DNA from: Desmodus rotundus
Lineage: Eukaryota; Chordata; Mammalia; Chiroptera; Phyllostomidae
Reading direction: 5' to 3'
Length of the DNA stretch: 64,000 nt
Assembly: GCF_022682495.2 (NCBI RefSeq)
Contig: NC_071394.1
Coordinates: 30,848,470 to 30,912,469 of the forward strand
In this document: piece after piece, positions 8,722 through 20,470 of the stretch
Numbering within the stretch: the first letter of the stretch is position 1
Layout of the letters: the number at the start of each line of letters is the position of its first letter
Made by a program: the position numbers and the translations under genes
Notes under the pieces: generated by a model
Told to the model about the DNA's origin: nothing
Database searches by the model: none
The model's input: only the letters and a program-made list of their open reading frames with translations

Positions 8722-11700
8722 TTAGATTCCACATGTGAGTAAACGCATATGGTATTTATCTTTCTCTGTCTGGCTTATTTCACTTAGCATAATGTTCTCC
8801 AGGCTCATCCATACTCTCACAAAGGGTAAAACTTTCTTATTTTTTACAGCCAAGAAGTATTCCATTGTGTAAATGTTCCATGGTTGTTGTATCCACTCAC
8901 CTACTGGTGGACACCTGGGCTCCTTCCATAGCTTGGCGATAGTAAATAATGCTACAGTGAACAAAGGGGTGCTTATGTTCTTTTGAATTAGTGTTTTGGG
9001 TTCCTTTGGATACAATCCCAGAAGTGGGATTGCTGGGTAAAAAGGCACATCCATTTTTAATTTTTTGAGGTATCTCCATACTGCTTTCCACAGTGGCTGC
9101 ACCAAATCTGCATTCCCACCAACAGTGCAGAAGGGTTCCCCTTTCTCCACATCCTGGCCAGCACTTGTTTGTTGATTTTATTGATAATAGCGATTCTGAC
9201 AGGTGTGAGATGGTATTTCATTGTGGTTTTAATTTGCATTTCTCTGATGATTAGTGACATTGAACGTCTTTTCATATTGGCCATCTGTATGTCCTCTGGA
9301 GAAGTGTCTGTTCTGTCCTTTGCTCATTTTTTAATTGGGTTGTTTGTTTTGTTTGGTTTTGAATTTTGTAAGGTCCTCATAAATTTTGGATATTAACCCC
9401 TTATCAGATGTATCGGCAAATGTGTTCTCTCATTCTATAACTTGTCTTTTTATTTTGTTGATGTTTTCCTTTGCTGTGCAAGGATTTTTCAGTTTGATTT
9501 AGTCCCATTTGTTTATTCTTTCTTTTGTTTCTCTTGCCTGGGAAGACACATCTGATAAAATATCGCTACGAGCTATATCTGAAATTTTGCTGCCCATGTT
9601 TTCTTCTATGATTTTTATAGTTTCGGGTTTAACATTTAAGTCTTTAATCCATTTTGAATTTATTCTCGTGTGTGGTATAAGAAAGTGGTCTAGTTGCATT
9701 TTTCTGTACCTATCTGTCAAATTTTCCCAACACCATTTATTGAATAAACTATCTCTAGCCCATTGTATGTGCTTACTTCCTCTGCTGAATATTAATTGAC
9801 TCTAAAGGTGTGGATTTATTTCTGGGCTCTCTGTTCTGTTGCACTGATTTATGTGTATGTTTCTATGCCAGGACATGCTGTTTTGATTACTGTGACCTTA
9901 TAGTATAGTTTGATATTAGGTAACATGATTCCTCCAACTTTGTTCTTCTTTCTCAGGATCACTGTTGCTATGCACAGTCTTTTGTGGTCCCATATAAATT
10001 TTTGAAATATATATTCTAGTTCTGTGAAATATGTCATTGGAATCTTAAAGGAATTGCATTGAATATATAGATTGCTTTGGGTACTATGGACATTTTAATG
10101 ATATTAATTCATCCTATCCATGAACATGCCATGTGCTTCCACTTAATTTGTATCTTCTTCAATTTCTTCAGTGTCTTATAATTTCCCAAGTACAGGTCTT
10201 TTACATCCTTGGTTAGGCTTATTCCTAGGTATTTTATTCTTTTTGAAGCAATTGTGAATGGAATTGTTTTCTTAATTTCCCTTTCTGTTAGTTTGTTATT
10301 GGCATATAAAAATGCAACTGATTTCTGAATATTACTTTTGTATCCTGCTACTTTGCTGAATTCTTTTATCAGTTCTAGTAGTTTCTTGGTGGAATCTTTG
10401 GGGTTCTCTGTGTACAGTATCATGTCATCTACGGGAAGTTTTGCTTCTTCCTTTCCTATCTGGATGCCTTTTATTTCTTCATCTTGTCCGATTGCTGTGG
10501 CTAGGACTTCCAGTACTATGGTGAATAAGAGTGTAAAAGCAGACATCCCTGTCTTATTCCCGATCTAAAGGGGAATGCTTGGAGTTTTTGCCCGTGGAGT
10601 ATGATGCTGGCAGTGGGTTTATCATATATGGCCTTTATTATGTTTAGGTATATTCCCTCTATTCCCACTTTGCTGAGAGTTTTTATCATAAATAGGTGCT
10701 GGATTTTGTCAAATTCTTTTTCTGCATCTATTGATATGGTCAGGTGGTTTTTGTCCTTCACTTTGTTTATGTGGTGAATCACATTTATTGATTTGCAAAT
10801 GTTGTACCAAGCTTGCATTCCTGGAATAAATTTTATTTGATCTTGGCGTATGATATTTTTGATGTATCATTGTATTTGGTTTGCTAATATTTTGTTGAGG
10901 ATTTTAGCACTCTGTGTTCATCAGAGGTATTGGCCTATAATTTTCTTTCTTTGTAATGTCTTCATCTGGTTTTGGAATTAGGATAATGCTGGTCTCGTAA
11001 AGTGAGTTTGGGAGCCTTCCACCTCTTGAATTTTTTGAAATAGTTTGAGAAGAGGTGTTAGTTCTTCTCAGAATGTTTGATAAAATTCACCTGGAAGCCA
11101 TCCAGTCCAGGTTTCGTTTGTTGGTAGTTTTTTGATTACTGCTTCCATTCACTAGGTGTAATCTGTCTATTCAGATCCTCTGATTCTTCCTGATTATTTT
11201 TGGAAGATTGTATGTTTCTAGGAATGTATCTGTTTCATCCAGATTGTCCAGTGTGTTGGCATATAGTTGTTCATAATGTTTTCTTACGACCCTTTGTATA
11301 TCTTTGGTGTCAGTTGTTATTTCTCCTCTTTCATTTCTCACTTATTTAGGTCCTCTCCTTTTTTCTTGATAAGTCTGGTTAAAGGTTTGTCAACCTTATT
11401 TATCTTTTCAAAGAACCAGCTGTCGGATTCACTGATCGTGTGTATCATGTCTTCAGACTCTGTTTCATTTGTTTCTGTTCTAATCTTCATTATTTCCTTC
11501 CTTCTACTGACTTTGGGCTTTGTTTGTTGTTTTTTCAACTTCCTTTAAGTGCAAAATTAGATTGTTTATTTGAGTTTTTTCTTGTGTTTTGAGGTAGGCC
11601 TCTAATGCCATGAATTTTCCTCTTAGCATTGCTTTCCCTGTGTCCCACAGATGTAGGATGTTGGGTCCTCCTTTTCATTTGTTTCAAGGTATCTTTTGAT

Positions 11701-12265
11701 TTCTTCCTTGACCTCATTGTTGACCCATTCATTGTTTAATAATATGTTGTTTACCTTCCACATCTCTGTGCTTTTCAGTGTTCTTGTGACTGATTTCTGG
11801 TTTCATCACATTGTGGTCAGAAAAGATGCTCGATATAATTTCAGTCTTCTTAAATTTATTGGGACTTGTTTGTGTCCTTACGTGTAGTACATGTGGTCTA
11901 TCCTAGAAAACATTCCATGTTGACTAGAAAAGTATGTATATTCTGCTTTGGGCTGAAATTCTCTGAAGATACCAATTAAATCCATTTGTTTTAGTATGTC
12001 ATTTAAGGCTGCTGTCTCCTTGATTTGCTGTATGAAAGATCTATCCATTGAAGTCAATGGGGTTTTAAAATCCCCGACTATAACAGTATTTCTGTCATCT
12101 CTCCCTTTATGTCCATCGAGACTTGCTTCACATGTTTAGGTGCGCCTTTTTTGGGTGCGTAAATGTTTTCCAGGGTTATGTCCTCTTCTTGGATTGTTCC
12201 CTTTATCATTATGTAGTGTCCTTCTTGTCTCTTACTATAGCCTTGGTTTTAACGTGTATTTTGTT
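8722..12265 (-). pseudogene. L1 ORF2 (endonuclease/reverse transcriptase) pseudogene
   Basis: Antisense ORF2 fragments in several frames. The start of the endonuclease is missing; the first clear block is LENIYAPKKGAPKHVKQVS (about 12150). The reverse transcriptase region follows ([18 protein letters not shown] near 10.75 kb, then SGIRQGC). The catalytic Asp-Asp block reads [15 protein letters not shown] near 10.43 kb, where the usual aromatic-Ala before DD has been lost. The C-terminus at 9150-8722 includes MEYFLAVKNKK and ends at TAA. Stops, frameshifts and the changed active-site block make it non-functional. Confidence 0.9.
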
Positions 12266-12526
12266 GGATATAAGTATCTTTTTTTATTTCATCTAACATA
12301 TTGTTTACTCCTTCCAGTGTATTATTTATTTCAGATATTGCATTCTTTATTTCTGACTGGTCCTTTCTTATGTTTTTTACATCTTTTTTCATGCTGTTGA
12401 GTATCCTTATACTGCGTATCATTACTCTAAACTCTACCTGAATAAATTGCTTGCCTCCATTTCATCTAGTTCTTCTGAACAATTCTCTTGTTGTTTCATT
12501 TGGGGTCTGTTTCTTTGTCTTCCCAT
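12266..12526 (-). pseudogene. L1 ORF1 5' remnant
   Basis: The - strand ATG at 12526-12524 opens MGRQRNRPQMKQQENCSEEL, the same N-terminus style as the other L1 ORF1 in this window at 45.26 kb. After an in-frame stop the coiled-coil part continues as (R)SIRILNSMKKDVKNIRKDQ and INNTLEGVNNMLDEIKK. It then stops abruptly near 12300-12266 and joins ORF2 sequence. ORF1p is the trimeric RNA-binding chaperone of L1; its RRM and C-terminal domains are absent here. Confidence 0.8.
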
Positions 12527-13550
12527 TTTGGCTGCTTCTTTGTATTTGTTTGTTTCTACGTACTTGGCAGATCTGCAAGACTCTGGTGCATGTCTAACTC
12601 AAACCCTGCCTGTGACTGGCCCTGGGCAATTGGCTTGGAGCTATCAGTGGTCCACTGCATGTGGCTCCCTCTGCTGGGCCTGGTTTTATGCAGAAAGAAC
12701 CAGGCTGCACACCAAGGACTGCTTTTACCAGCACCAGGCCTGGGAGCAGGTCAGCTGAAGCCTCAGAGCTCCCAGCAATCCGCCTCTGTCTGCAGGCTTT
12801 CTGTAGGGTTAATAAGTGAATGTCTTCCCATTGTACTCCTCAGTAGCAGAACTTGAGCACAAACAGGGTGGGGCAGAGTAATTCCTGCCAGCGAGGCTGT
12901 TGCTTCCCCTCAGGCAGATGCCACTTGGAGGGGATTGCTCTCCCTGAGAAGGAAGGCCTCTGCAGTATGGGGAATGATTTAGCACAGGGATTCTGGCAGC
13001 TGACCATTCAGCTCTCTCCCCAGAGCCACTAACCCCAGACTCTCTTCAAGTGTTTCTAGTCCACCCTGCCCTTCCTCTGCCGGAGTCCAGGGTAAGTGGC
13101 TACAAACAGAATTTTGTGCATTGGCCCTTTAGGAGACTCTGAGTCTCCAGCTGTCTCTACTTGGCAGACGGAAATCCCGCTGCTCTTCCCAGCTGTACAT
13201 TATTTGGGTTCCTTTCCCAGTTCTGGTGCTGTAGGCTAGAGAGCCCATCTTGAGGTTTAGACCCCACACTTCTCAAGCAGAACCTCCCAGCCTCTGAACT
13301 ATCCCTCCTGGACTTCGGCTGCCACCCATGGGACCCCAGCCAGCCCTCGCACGCTGCCTCCATACTCCCTGCCAGTCACGTTGTGGCGCTGTGGCTTCTT
13401 CCATATGTTCATGGTTATAAGGTTTCTCTCCAGCTAGCGTTCAGTTGGTTAATCAGGATGATTTTTCTATAATTTAGTTGTAATTCCAGTTTGGTCCTAG
13501 GAGGAGGTGGGTGTAGCTTCCACTTCTCCGCCATCTTGGGTCTGCTGCAA
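12527..13550 (-). promoter_or_regulatory. L1 5' untranslated/promoter region
   Basis: About 1 kb of comparatively GC-rich sequence between the L1 5' end (GCGGAGAAGTGGAAG motif on the - strand at about 13520-13535) and the ORF1 ATG at 12526-12524. L1 5'UTRs carry the internal RNA polymerase II promoter. The overlapping short ORFs are chance. Confidence 0.75.
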
Positions 13551-13562
13551 TAGTTTCTTTTA

Positions 13563-14400
13563 AATGTCATCAAAATGTTTCTGAATACCAAACTGAACAG
13601 AGAATTTATTTGTTTACATTGGGGAGGAGAAGCATACCATATGTTTGTGTGTACACATGTGTGTGCATGCATGAGGAGCAGAATGTGGGTGTTCAAAAGA
13701 GCAGGTCCATGTGCCGGCAGAACAAGCCGTGTTGATATGGTGGGAAAGCATCCTTCTTTTCTTGGGTGAAGGAAAATGGCATTTGACTATGACTTTGGAT
13801 TGCTTTTTCTCCTTTTCTTACTGATGGGATATTTTAAAAGATGAACTGAAAAACTCTTTAAATCCAATAAGTACTCTGATAAAGCTTAGCAGTAACTTTC
13901 AAATGCTGATTTTCCTCAGCTGATATGTTTTAACAGAATCTCTGTCAGCCAGCATATTACTACTAGTAATCAGCTTTACCTATTATCTAAAATAGTTCTT
14001 GAAGGGAAGAAGAAAATTCAAAATATGCAATCTTTAGAGATTTAACATTTTATATGTATTTGGATTTATGACACCATTCTGTGCCCTCTTTTAAAAGATT
14101 GCATGGGATATATAGATCCATAAACATGTGGTTGATAAACTTATTTGCAGACTTTCCCCAAATGCCTTGAGGGAATGGGTGACAATATGAAGCATTACCA
14201 AGTCGGTAGTTAAATTACCATTGAATTGCTGGGATAAGTGTATTCTGCACTGTCCAAGGCCCAGCGGCACATGGAGGGCACGAGGAGGAAAGGCACAGAT
14301 GATGTGCGCGCTCAGGATGCTCCACAAAGGAGTTTCGTGCCCCCTCCTGCTTTTGCCCCTGTCAGTCAGCAGTCATGCCCTAAACATGCTGCGGTGGTGG
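13563..14400. other. Intergenic, no feature recognised
   Basis: AT-rich unique-looking sequence right of the L1. Short ORFs on both strands do not resemble known proteins. I see no splice-bounded exon. Confidence 0.5.
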
Positions 14401-14409
14401 GTGCGGGCA

Positions 14410-14640
14410 GGGGCACAGGCCTGGGGTCAGGCTGCCTGGACTTGGCTGCTGGCTCTACAGCTTACAGGGGACACGATGTTCCACATCTTCCCGGAGCCTC
14501 TTCTTCCCCGCCTGTGGAACAGGGATTCTGAGAATGCTTACTGCAAAGAATTGTTGGGAGGAAGTGAATAAAATCAGACGTGTAAAGCATTTAGCATGGT
14601 GCCTGGCACATAGTAAGAGTTGAGTAAGTGTGAACTCGTG
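14410..14640 (+). repeat. MIR SINE
   Basis: GGTCAGGCTGCCTGGACTTG..., then GTGTAAAGCATTTAGCATGG and TGCCTGGCACATAGTAAGAG, the order seen in MIR on the + strand. Ancient mammal-wide tRNA-derived SINE. Confidence 0.75.
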
Positions 14641-16005
14641 GCTAAGATCTCTGTCAATATAAAAATGCGCACTTTAAAGACAACTTCTGCCATGATTCTA
14701 GATAGGTTTTCCCCGCCCACTTTCTTCCTATTTTGCTTTAAACATGTCTTAGCCCCGCCAGCCTTCATCTCATGATCCACTTAAAGGGAGCCTCAAAGCA
14801 CAGGTGCATTTCACGTCGAGTGCCCACCTGCACTGTGCTTGGGTTTGTGGCAGCAGGGCCCAAAGACACTAGTCGTCAGACAGGAGGCATCACCATTTCT
14901 TAAGTGTCTTTGACTGTGGTCAACACCAGACATCCAAATACGGACATCTGTGGGCCGAGCCGGTACATTTAGGCTATTTCACAACCTAGTGAAATTCAAC
15001 ACTGGACATCCCCCACTTGCTCATCATTGATTATAACGTGACCCAAATGGAAACTGCGAGCCTGTGTGTCAATACTTGGCCTACAAACATACATTGCTTC
15101 CAGAGGGGAGAAAGGAAAGCTTAAACTTCCCCTTTTACAGTCTAAAATTCTCGCAATTCCAGTCAGCTGTTGAGTCATCAAGTCACACATTCAGAACCCA
15201 GCGTCGGCCACCACTGGGGCCTGAGGGACTCAGCAAAGGACAAGGGTCCTCAAGAAGCCTTTACAGGGCTCTCGCTAGTTACAGTGAAGAAGAAAGGGAC
15301 AAATTTGGCTCCAGAGACTTAGAGACTTAAAAAGGCCAATCTTCCTGAGCCCTGCGGATTTGGTGAGACTAATTGAAAATCCAGCCCATAGGGGGCAGGC
15401 GAGTACTGAGGACCCAATCTCAATTCCTTGATGGGCTTCTGTCTCTAGGACAAGTGCCCAGAACACTTCCAAAACATCCTCCACTCTGTTTTTCATCAAA
15501 ATCTGCCTGCTGCTGTTAACTACATCCTGCAGTGGTGGAATCCAGTGTTTGTATCTGGCTGGATATAGAAATCTTCCCTACTGTAAACCGCAGGTCTCTG
15601 TTTTTAGGGGGAAAGGATAGGCCCCAAAAGCTAGGTTAGTCTCACCCAGGAAGCTTACACAAAAGCACTGGTCGGTCACCTTGAGCTTGTGGACCCACCT
15701 TGGGAAGGAAATTGAAACATTTTAACTCATTCACTTCAAAAGTCAATTCCTTAAGCCCCTCAAGGAGCTAAAGTTAAAGAGGAGCAATGAAGTAATTTCT
15801 CACCTACGACAAAAGATAAGAAATCTAGGTGCCAGGCTTGGGAGAGAGGTGGCCGAGGAAACCACAGGGTAAGTGAGTTTGTGCTGACGGGCTTTCTGAG
15901 GCCAGGAAACCGTATCTCATGACCTTTGAACATGACTGCTCAGCACAAATATTCCCAGAATACAGTGATTTGGTATTGTTTTTAAGGGTTTTTTTTTTAA
16001 TATAA
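14641..16005. other. Intergenic, no feature recognised
   Basis: Mixed-composition unique-looking sequence. No ORF above about 90 codons and none with recognisable domain content. No clear transposon ends or simple repeats. Confidence 0.5.
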
Positions 16006-16009
16006 ACAT

Positions 16010-16930
16010 ACAGAAAAACAAGAAAATGGAAAATTATTTTATACTCTCACTTTTTGTGCATTGAAATACAATATCTAAAAAAGTAAATATCCCTTCACTA
16101 TCCCACAGCATTCATTTGGTACCTGTCCTTCAGGGTTTTTGGATGGATGGGTGGATGGGTGGATGGATGGATGATAGAGATATTTACTGAATTTATTTTC
16201 TCACCAAAAATAGAGTCCTGCTACATACATTAACCTGCCATTGGCTTTTTTTCACTAAGTAGTAGATCACAGACATCTTCCCAGGCCAGGTGTTCCATGA
16301 TTTATTTAACTTCCTTTTTGTGGTGATTTCTGTTTCGTATTTTTCTGTTATAAACAATGTTTAGGGGATGTCTTTGTACATATACATTCCTATGGGCAGT
16401 GTTACTAAGAAATGGGATTGCTGGCCAGATTACGCATTCTAAGAGGCTTCCAGGCAATGCCTGTACTGCTGGTCTACAGATCATATTTTGAGCATCCAGG
16501 TCGTGTAAGTGGTCCATCGTGTAACAAGTCCAGCTAATCTGAGATTGACCCACATGCAGAAGAGGCCACATACAGGCCACACCGCTCTGGGAGACGGTGC
16601 AGTAGAGCCCAGCCTTTCCAAGACAGCAAAGCCGTCTTAGCTTGGACCCTCCGGGTCAGCCCATGTGTCGTCCAGCTGAGGTCAGAATTGCTCCAAGCAA
16701 GCCCTGTCTGAATTTGTGATCCATAAAATTCTGAGATGTAATAAAATGGTCATTGTTTTCAGCCAAAAAAAATTAGGACTGCCTGACCATAGAGCATGTA
16801 CATTTTTAATTTAGATGGTACTGCCAAATTATCCTTTCATAAGATTTTATCTATTAGTACCAACTATGGGTGAGAGTGACTAGTTCTTTTTTTCTCTAAA
16901 GGAATAGAATGAGAGTATATTTGTTGACCA
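16010..16930 (-). repeat. Ancient L1 (L1M-type) fragment, antisense
   Basis: Phrases such as TTATAAACAATGTTTAGGGG, TGTACATATACATTCCTATG, GAAATGGGATTGCTGGCC and GGTACTGCCAAATTATCC are the antisense 3' region of old L1 elements. A TGGA microsatellite and unassigned sequence (about 16470-16780) interrupt it. Confidence 0.6.
16141..16173 (+). repeat. (TGGA)n microsatellite
   Basis: About eight TGGA/TGGG units (GGATGGATGGGTGGATGGG...) embedded in the L1M remnant. Confidence 0.9.
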
Positions 16931-17049
16931 TTATTGACTTTCTAAAATATATTATGAAATATTCCAAATATACAGGAAAGGGCAGAGAATAGGATAAAAT
17001 ACTGGTTCATACACATTTTTATTGCTTCTTGAGTCAAATCTGATAGTTG

Positions 17050-17985
17050 TTGTTCTCCAGAAAATTGTCTGCTTCAGCTAAATTGTTAAACTGAGATCTC
17101 AATCCAAATTTAACTTCAAAGCCCAAACTCATTTCATTTACCAACTTCCCTTTTCATATTGTGTAACTCGGATTGTAGATAAATGGTAGTGGAAGTCTTA
17201 AGACTTCAGATCATAGTGCCTGAGCGGTTGCTGAAGAACAGAACTAAAAAGGAAAAGACAAACGGAGACTGGCTGGCCCCGTCTCTGTCCCCATCTGTCC
17301 CTGCCGTAGCTTAAGGTGTCTCAGCCCCGCTCTGTTTGCCTTGGCACCGCCAGAGGCTGCCGATAAGCTTGTAAGCCCTAACCTCACAATCAGCAAAGAC
17401 TTCTGCTAAAGGCTTCATGGAAGAAGGGGGACAGGCTGGACGTGGGGAAGGGAGGGAGAAAATGACTTCAGTGTGAGGTTCCTGTTGGCAGGAATCGAGA
17501 ATGGGAGGAGGTCTGGAGAAACAGGGAAATGAATAATTTTGAGAAATGCAAAGTAAGGAGAACCAAAGTCATATTCCAGAAAGTGATGGGGGTGTAAAGG
17601 ATGAGCCATGGGCAGAAAGTCTAGCGATCCTTTCCCAGCCAGCTGGTGACAGGGGCACAGAGCTCCCAGTACAGATGCCCCTGGCATGGAGGGTACCTGA
17701 CATACAGTGGTGGTTTCCTCACCTGGGGCAGGTGATAGCGGTAGAAATGAATGTCCAAGCCCTGTGCTCAGGACGCCAGAAGACAGTGGCTACTCCCAAC
17801 TCCCCACTGCCTGCCTGGGCAACAGGAAGCCCCCCTCCTGCAGAGGGCCTTGTAGGCCCAGACGTGCTTGCTCCCCACCCCAGAGCCTCCCGGGGAGGAG
17901 CCTGGTCCACCTGCACATACCGTGACTCCCAGTTAGAAAACAAAGGCTCAAAACACACAGTCACAAAAATTCTGGTATCGTTTAA
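17050..17985. other. Intergenic, no feature recognised
   Basis: Unique-looking sequence. An ORF of 162 codons (17546-18034, +) has no recognisable domain, runs into the transposon at 17990 and overlaps ORFs on both strands, so I do not regard it as a gene. Confidence 0.5.
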
Positions 17986-17989
17986 ATTA

Positions 17990-18341
17990 CAGCCAGTTCC
18001 CAATTTGCAGTGGTCTCACTTAAGATTTCTCTAATTTACAATGGTACAAAAGTGATACATATTCGGTAAAGACCGTACTTTGAATTTTGAATTTGATCGA
18101 GCCACAGCTGCGGTCAGGCACGTGCTGCGAGGGTGCACAACCACACTCTACAGAGCAGTCGTCGTGGTAAATGTTCTGCCCAACTGTCGGCGAATGTAAC
18201 TGTTCGCAGCCCGTTGAAGGTGGGTTACGCTAAGCCATCGTGTTCAGTAGGTGGGTGCGTTAAATGCACTTTTGACTCAATGATAGTTTCACCCCACAGT
18301 GGGTTTATTGGGTTGTAACCCCATCATACGTTGAGCACCTG
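17990..18341 (-). mobile_element. Tigger/pogo-like DNA transposon remnant
   Basis: A 352-bp element starting CAGCCAGTTCCC and ending GAGCACCTG, flanked by TA (17988-17989 and 18342-18343). Interior phrases ACAATGGTACAAAAGTGATA, CCGTACTTTGAATTTTGAAT and TTGTAACCCCATCATACG match, from memory, a mammalian Tigger-type non-autonomous element in reverse orientation. It still has many CpG positions. No transposase coding. Confidence 0.7.
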
Positions 18342-18354
18342 TATTACGTTGAGC

Positions 18355-18490
18355 AAATGACTCTATAATATGTAATATATATATTATATGTAATATATAT
18401 GCATTGCATATTTAAATATGATACATGATATATTTATATAATGTATAAATATATAAATAATCTATTATATATTATATATATACATACAAG
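18355..18490. repeat. AT-rich simple repeat
   Basis: Irregular TA/ATAT-rich tract (ATATATATTATATG, TATAAATATATAAATAA and similar), immediately left of the Ves SINE insertion at 18.5 kb. Confidence 0.85.
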
Positions 18491-18500
18491 TATATACATT

Positions 18501-18744
18501 TTATCCTCAGCTGAGGACATGCTTATTAATTTTAGAGAGGAAAGTAGGGAGGGAGAGAGAGGAGAGAAACATCGATGTGAGAGAGAAACATTGATCAGTT
18601 GCCTCTCCCACGCACCCTGACTGGGGACCAAACATGCAACCTAGGCCTGTACCCCGACCAGGAATCAAACCCATGACCTTTCTGTTTACAGGACCACACA
18701 GCAACCAACTGAACCACACCAGCCAGGGTGCGTGGGAGAGGCAA
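18501..18744 (-). mobile_element. Ves SINE with an inverted 21-bp segment at its head
   Basis: Antisense Ves: ATGCTTATTAATTTTAGAGAG, AGAAACATCGATGTGAGAG, TTGATCAGTTGCCTCTCCC, core GACTGGGGACC, then ACCACACCAGCCAGGG at the head. The element should end at about 18729, but 18724-18744 is a perfect 21-nt reverse complement of its own interior at 18599-18619, the stretch containing CCTCTCCCACGCACCC. Confidence 0.85.
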
Positions 18745-18805
18745 ATGACTATGTTAACTGTGTTAATGACTGTGTTAACAAATGACTATGTTAACACAGA
18801 AATAC
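18745..18805 (+). repeat. Short imperfect tandem repeat with GTTAAC cores
   Basis: Three variants of AATGACTRTGTTAAC occur in about 55 bp (AAATGACTATGTTAAC, TTAATGACTGTGTTAAC, AAATGACTATGTTAAC). It directly abuts the odd head of the Ves SINE and may have arisen in the same event. Confidence 0.65.
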
Positions 18806-19765
18806 AGTGCATATAACAAGACAATTACAAGACTTCATCCCATATATCATATATATTATTACGTGGAATATACAAACTACATATATTTTTTCCTTCATAG
18901 TGCACTTAGACTGTGAGTACTACAGGGCTTGAATGGTGCCTTTACCCCCTGCTCTGTTCTCCTACCCGTGAGCCCTGCCATAAGAGCTGGATGCCGGGAG
19001 CTGACAGTTCTAGGTGGCATGATGAACATCTTTCAATCCTGTCACTGTATTTCTGTGCCTGTCCTTACTGTCTCGTTCACTGTAATACCAAAATCTAAGC
19101 CTGGACCCTTGCTGAATGTTCCCACAGGGGCCTCCTCCCTTCTCCTCCTTAACAGACCTGGATCCGCAGGTGCACACCCATCCTCCAGCACCCCCAGTCC
19201 ACCCTGGGTGCTCCACCATCACCCTGCTCCAGGTCTGCGTTCCTTTAGTCTTCCCCAAATGCTGCCTGTCCCCCATTTGCTGTCCCCCAACTGTTGACAC
19301 AATATCACCAACTTCCACCATTTCATTCCCTAGGTGGGAGCCCTCCGTGTTCTCACAGGTGTTGTCTCAGAGGGGAGGGGCAGCAGCAGCCTTTCTAGGG
19401 TCACGGTTCCTGGCACTGCAGATTTTCAGCTCTGCAGCAGTTCTGTGGCCAGTGAGGGAATGCACTGCATCAGGTGGGCATCAGAAGGCCTGCTAAGGGA
19501 GCCTCAGAGTGTACAGGGTGAACAGAACAGGTTAGCCAGTTTGCCACCTGCTCATCCACTTAACATGCACTCAACCTCAGTGGGCTACATTTAAACACAG
19601 GCAGGAACTATGAATGCCCTTGCTGGATGCTCTGACTCCAAGCTCTCTTCAGTGTGTAAGCTTGGCATGCCATGAAGGTGCACGTGTATCTCCCTGGTCA
19701 TCACTTGTTTCTTTTCTGGATAGGGCAGGGCATTAGGATGGGGCTCCAGGAGAAAAGACAGTATC
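18806..19765. other. Intergenic, no feature recognised
   Basis: C- and T-rich unique-looking sequence with overlapping ORFs in several frames (largest 126 codons at 19116-19496, +). They are proline/serine-rich and overlap each other on both strands, as expected from composition. Confidence 0.5.
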
Positions 19766-19769
19766 TTAG

Positions 19770-19890
19770 AATGAGAGCATCAGAACAGGAAAGGACTTTG
19801 GACTAGATCATTAATCCAGCCCTTTTGTTTTACAGATGAATTAAGGGGGTTGGAATGTTGAAGGGACCTGCCTACAGACACCCAGATAAC
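19770..19890 (-). repeat. MIR3-like SINE fragment
   Basis: GGAAAGGACTTTGGACTAGATC, CCAGCCCTTTTGTTTTACAG and GATGAATTAAGGGGG follow the MIR3 pattern of mammalian genomes in this orientation. Diverged. Confidence 0.55.
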
Positions 19891-20259
19891 TGGTGTCAGG
19901 AACTTTTTTAGATAAGAGGAGCCTTGGAACTTATCAAGTCCAGCCAGGGGCATGTGGGTCTCTGGGAAAGAGTATCTTTGATGCCCTGCCCTTCCCTTTG
20001 GCCTAATCCTTCCCCATCTCAACTTGTCAAGTGTGACCTGCCCAGGCCAGACCTCTCCAGACGGTACCCTGGGTTCTTCATCCTTCTTTTCACCTCCCCT
20101 TCTTCAGCCAGGACAAGCTGCTCCTCCTGTTCAGTCTATCGAGGCTCCCCCACTGAAACCAACTCCCCCAGCTGAAAAAGGAGCTGATAAATAAATGCCT
20201 TCCCACAGCGCCAGCTGTTATGCGCTGATAATAGCTCATGGTGGTTCTGCACTTCCATG

Positions 20260-20470
20260 GGTATTCTTTTTTTAACTTCATTTCTGAAGAGGCAATACAT
20301 TCATATAGCTCAAAATTGAAACAATACAGAAATTCTCATCCTACACCTGTATGCCTTCCACTGAGCCAGTTCCCATCCCAACTCTGTGGAAGTAACAATT
20401 TTGTGATTAGTTTTTTTGTGTATCTTGTCAGAGTTTCTTTATGGTCATATAAGCAGATACAGATACATAT
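20260..20470 (-). repeat. Ancient L1 3' fragment, antisense
   Basis: CATTCATATAGCTCAAAATTG, CATCCTACACCTGTATGCC and TTTATGGTCATATAAGCAGA are characteristic of antisense old L1 3'UTRs. No coding value. Confidence 0.55.

Larger units (their letters stand above)
8491..13562 (-). mobile_element. L1 (LINE-1) retrotransposon, internally deleted, with target-site duplication
   Basis: A ~5.05-kb antisense L1 with both ends intact. The 5' end at about 13550 carries an antisense CCCAAGATGGCGG motif, typical of L1 5'UTRs. It continues through a GC-rich 5'UTR, an ORF1 start, and ORF2 from the endonuclease region to its C-terminus, to a T-rich (poly-A complement) end near 8503. Likely target duplication: TAATTTCTTTT at 8491-8501 and TAGTTTCTTTT at 13551-13561 (10 of 11). 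A complete mammalian L1 is 6-7 kb; the missing part is the rest of ORF1 plus the start of ORF2. Multiple stops and frameshifts mean it is dead. It lies immediately beyond the inferred CFAP418 3' end. Confidence 0.93.

Noticed and set aside
10109..10546. 145-codon ORF that could be taken for a host gene
   Set aside because: It is the antisense L1 reverse transcriptase remnant inside the 8.5-13.6 kb element.
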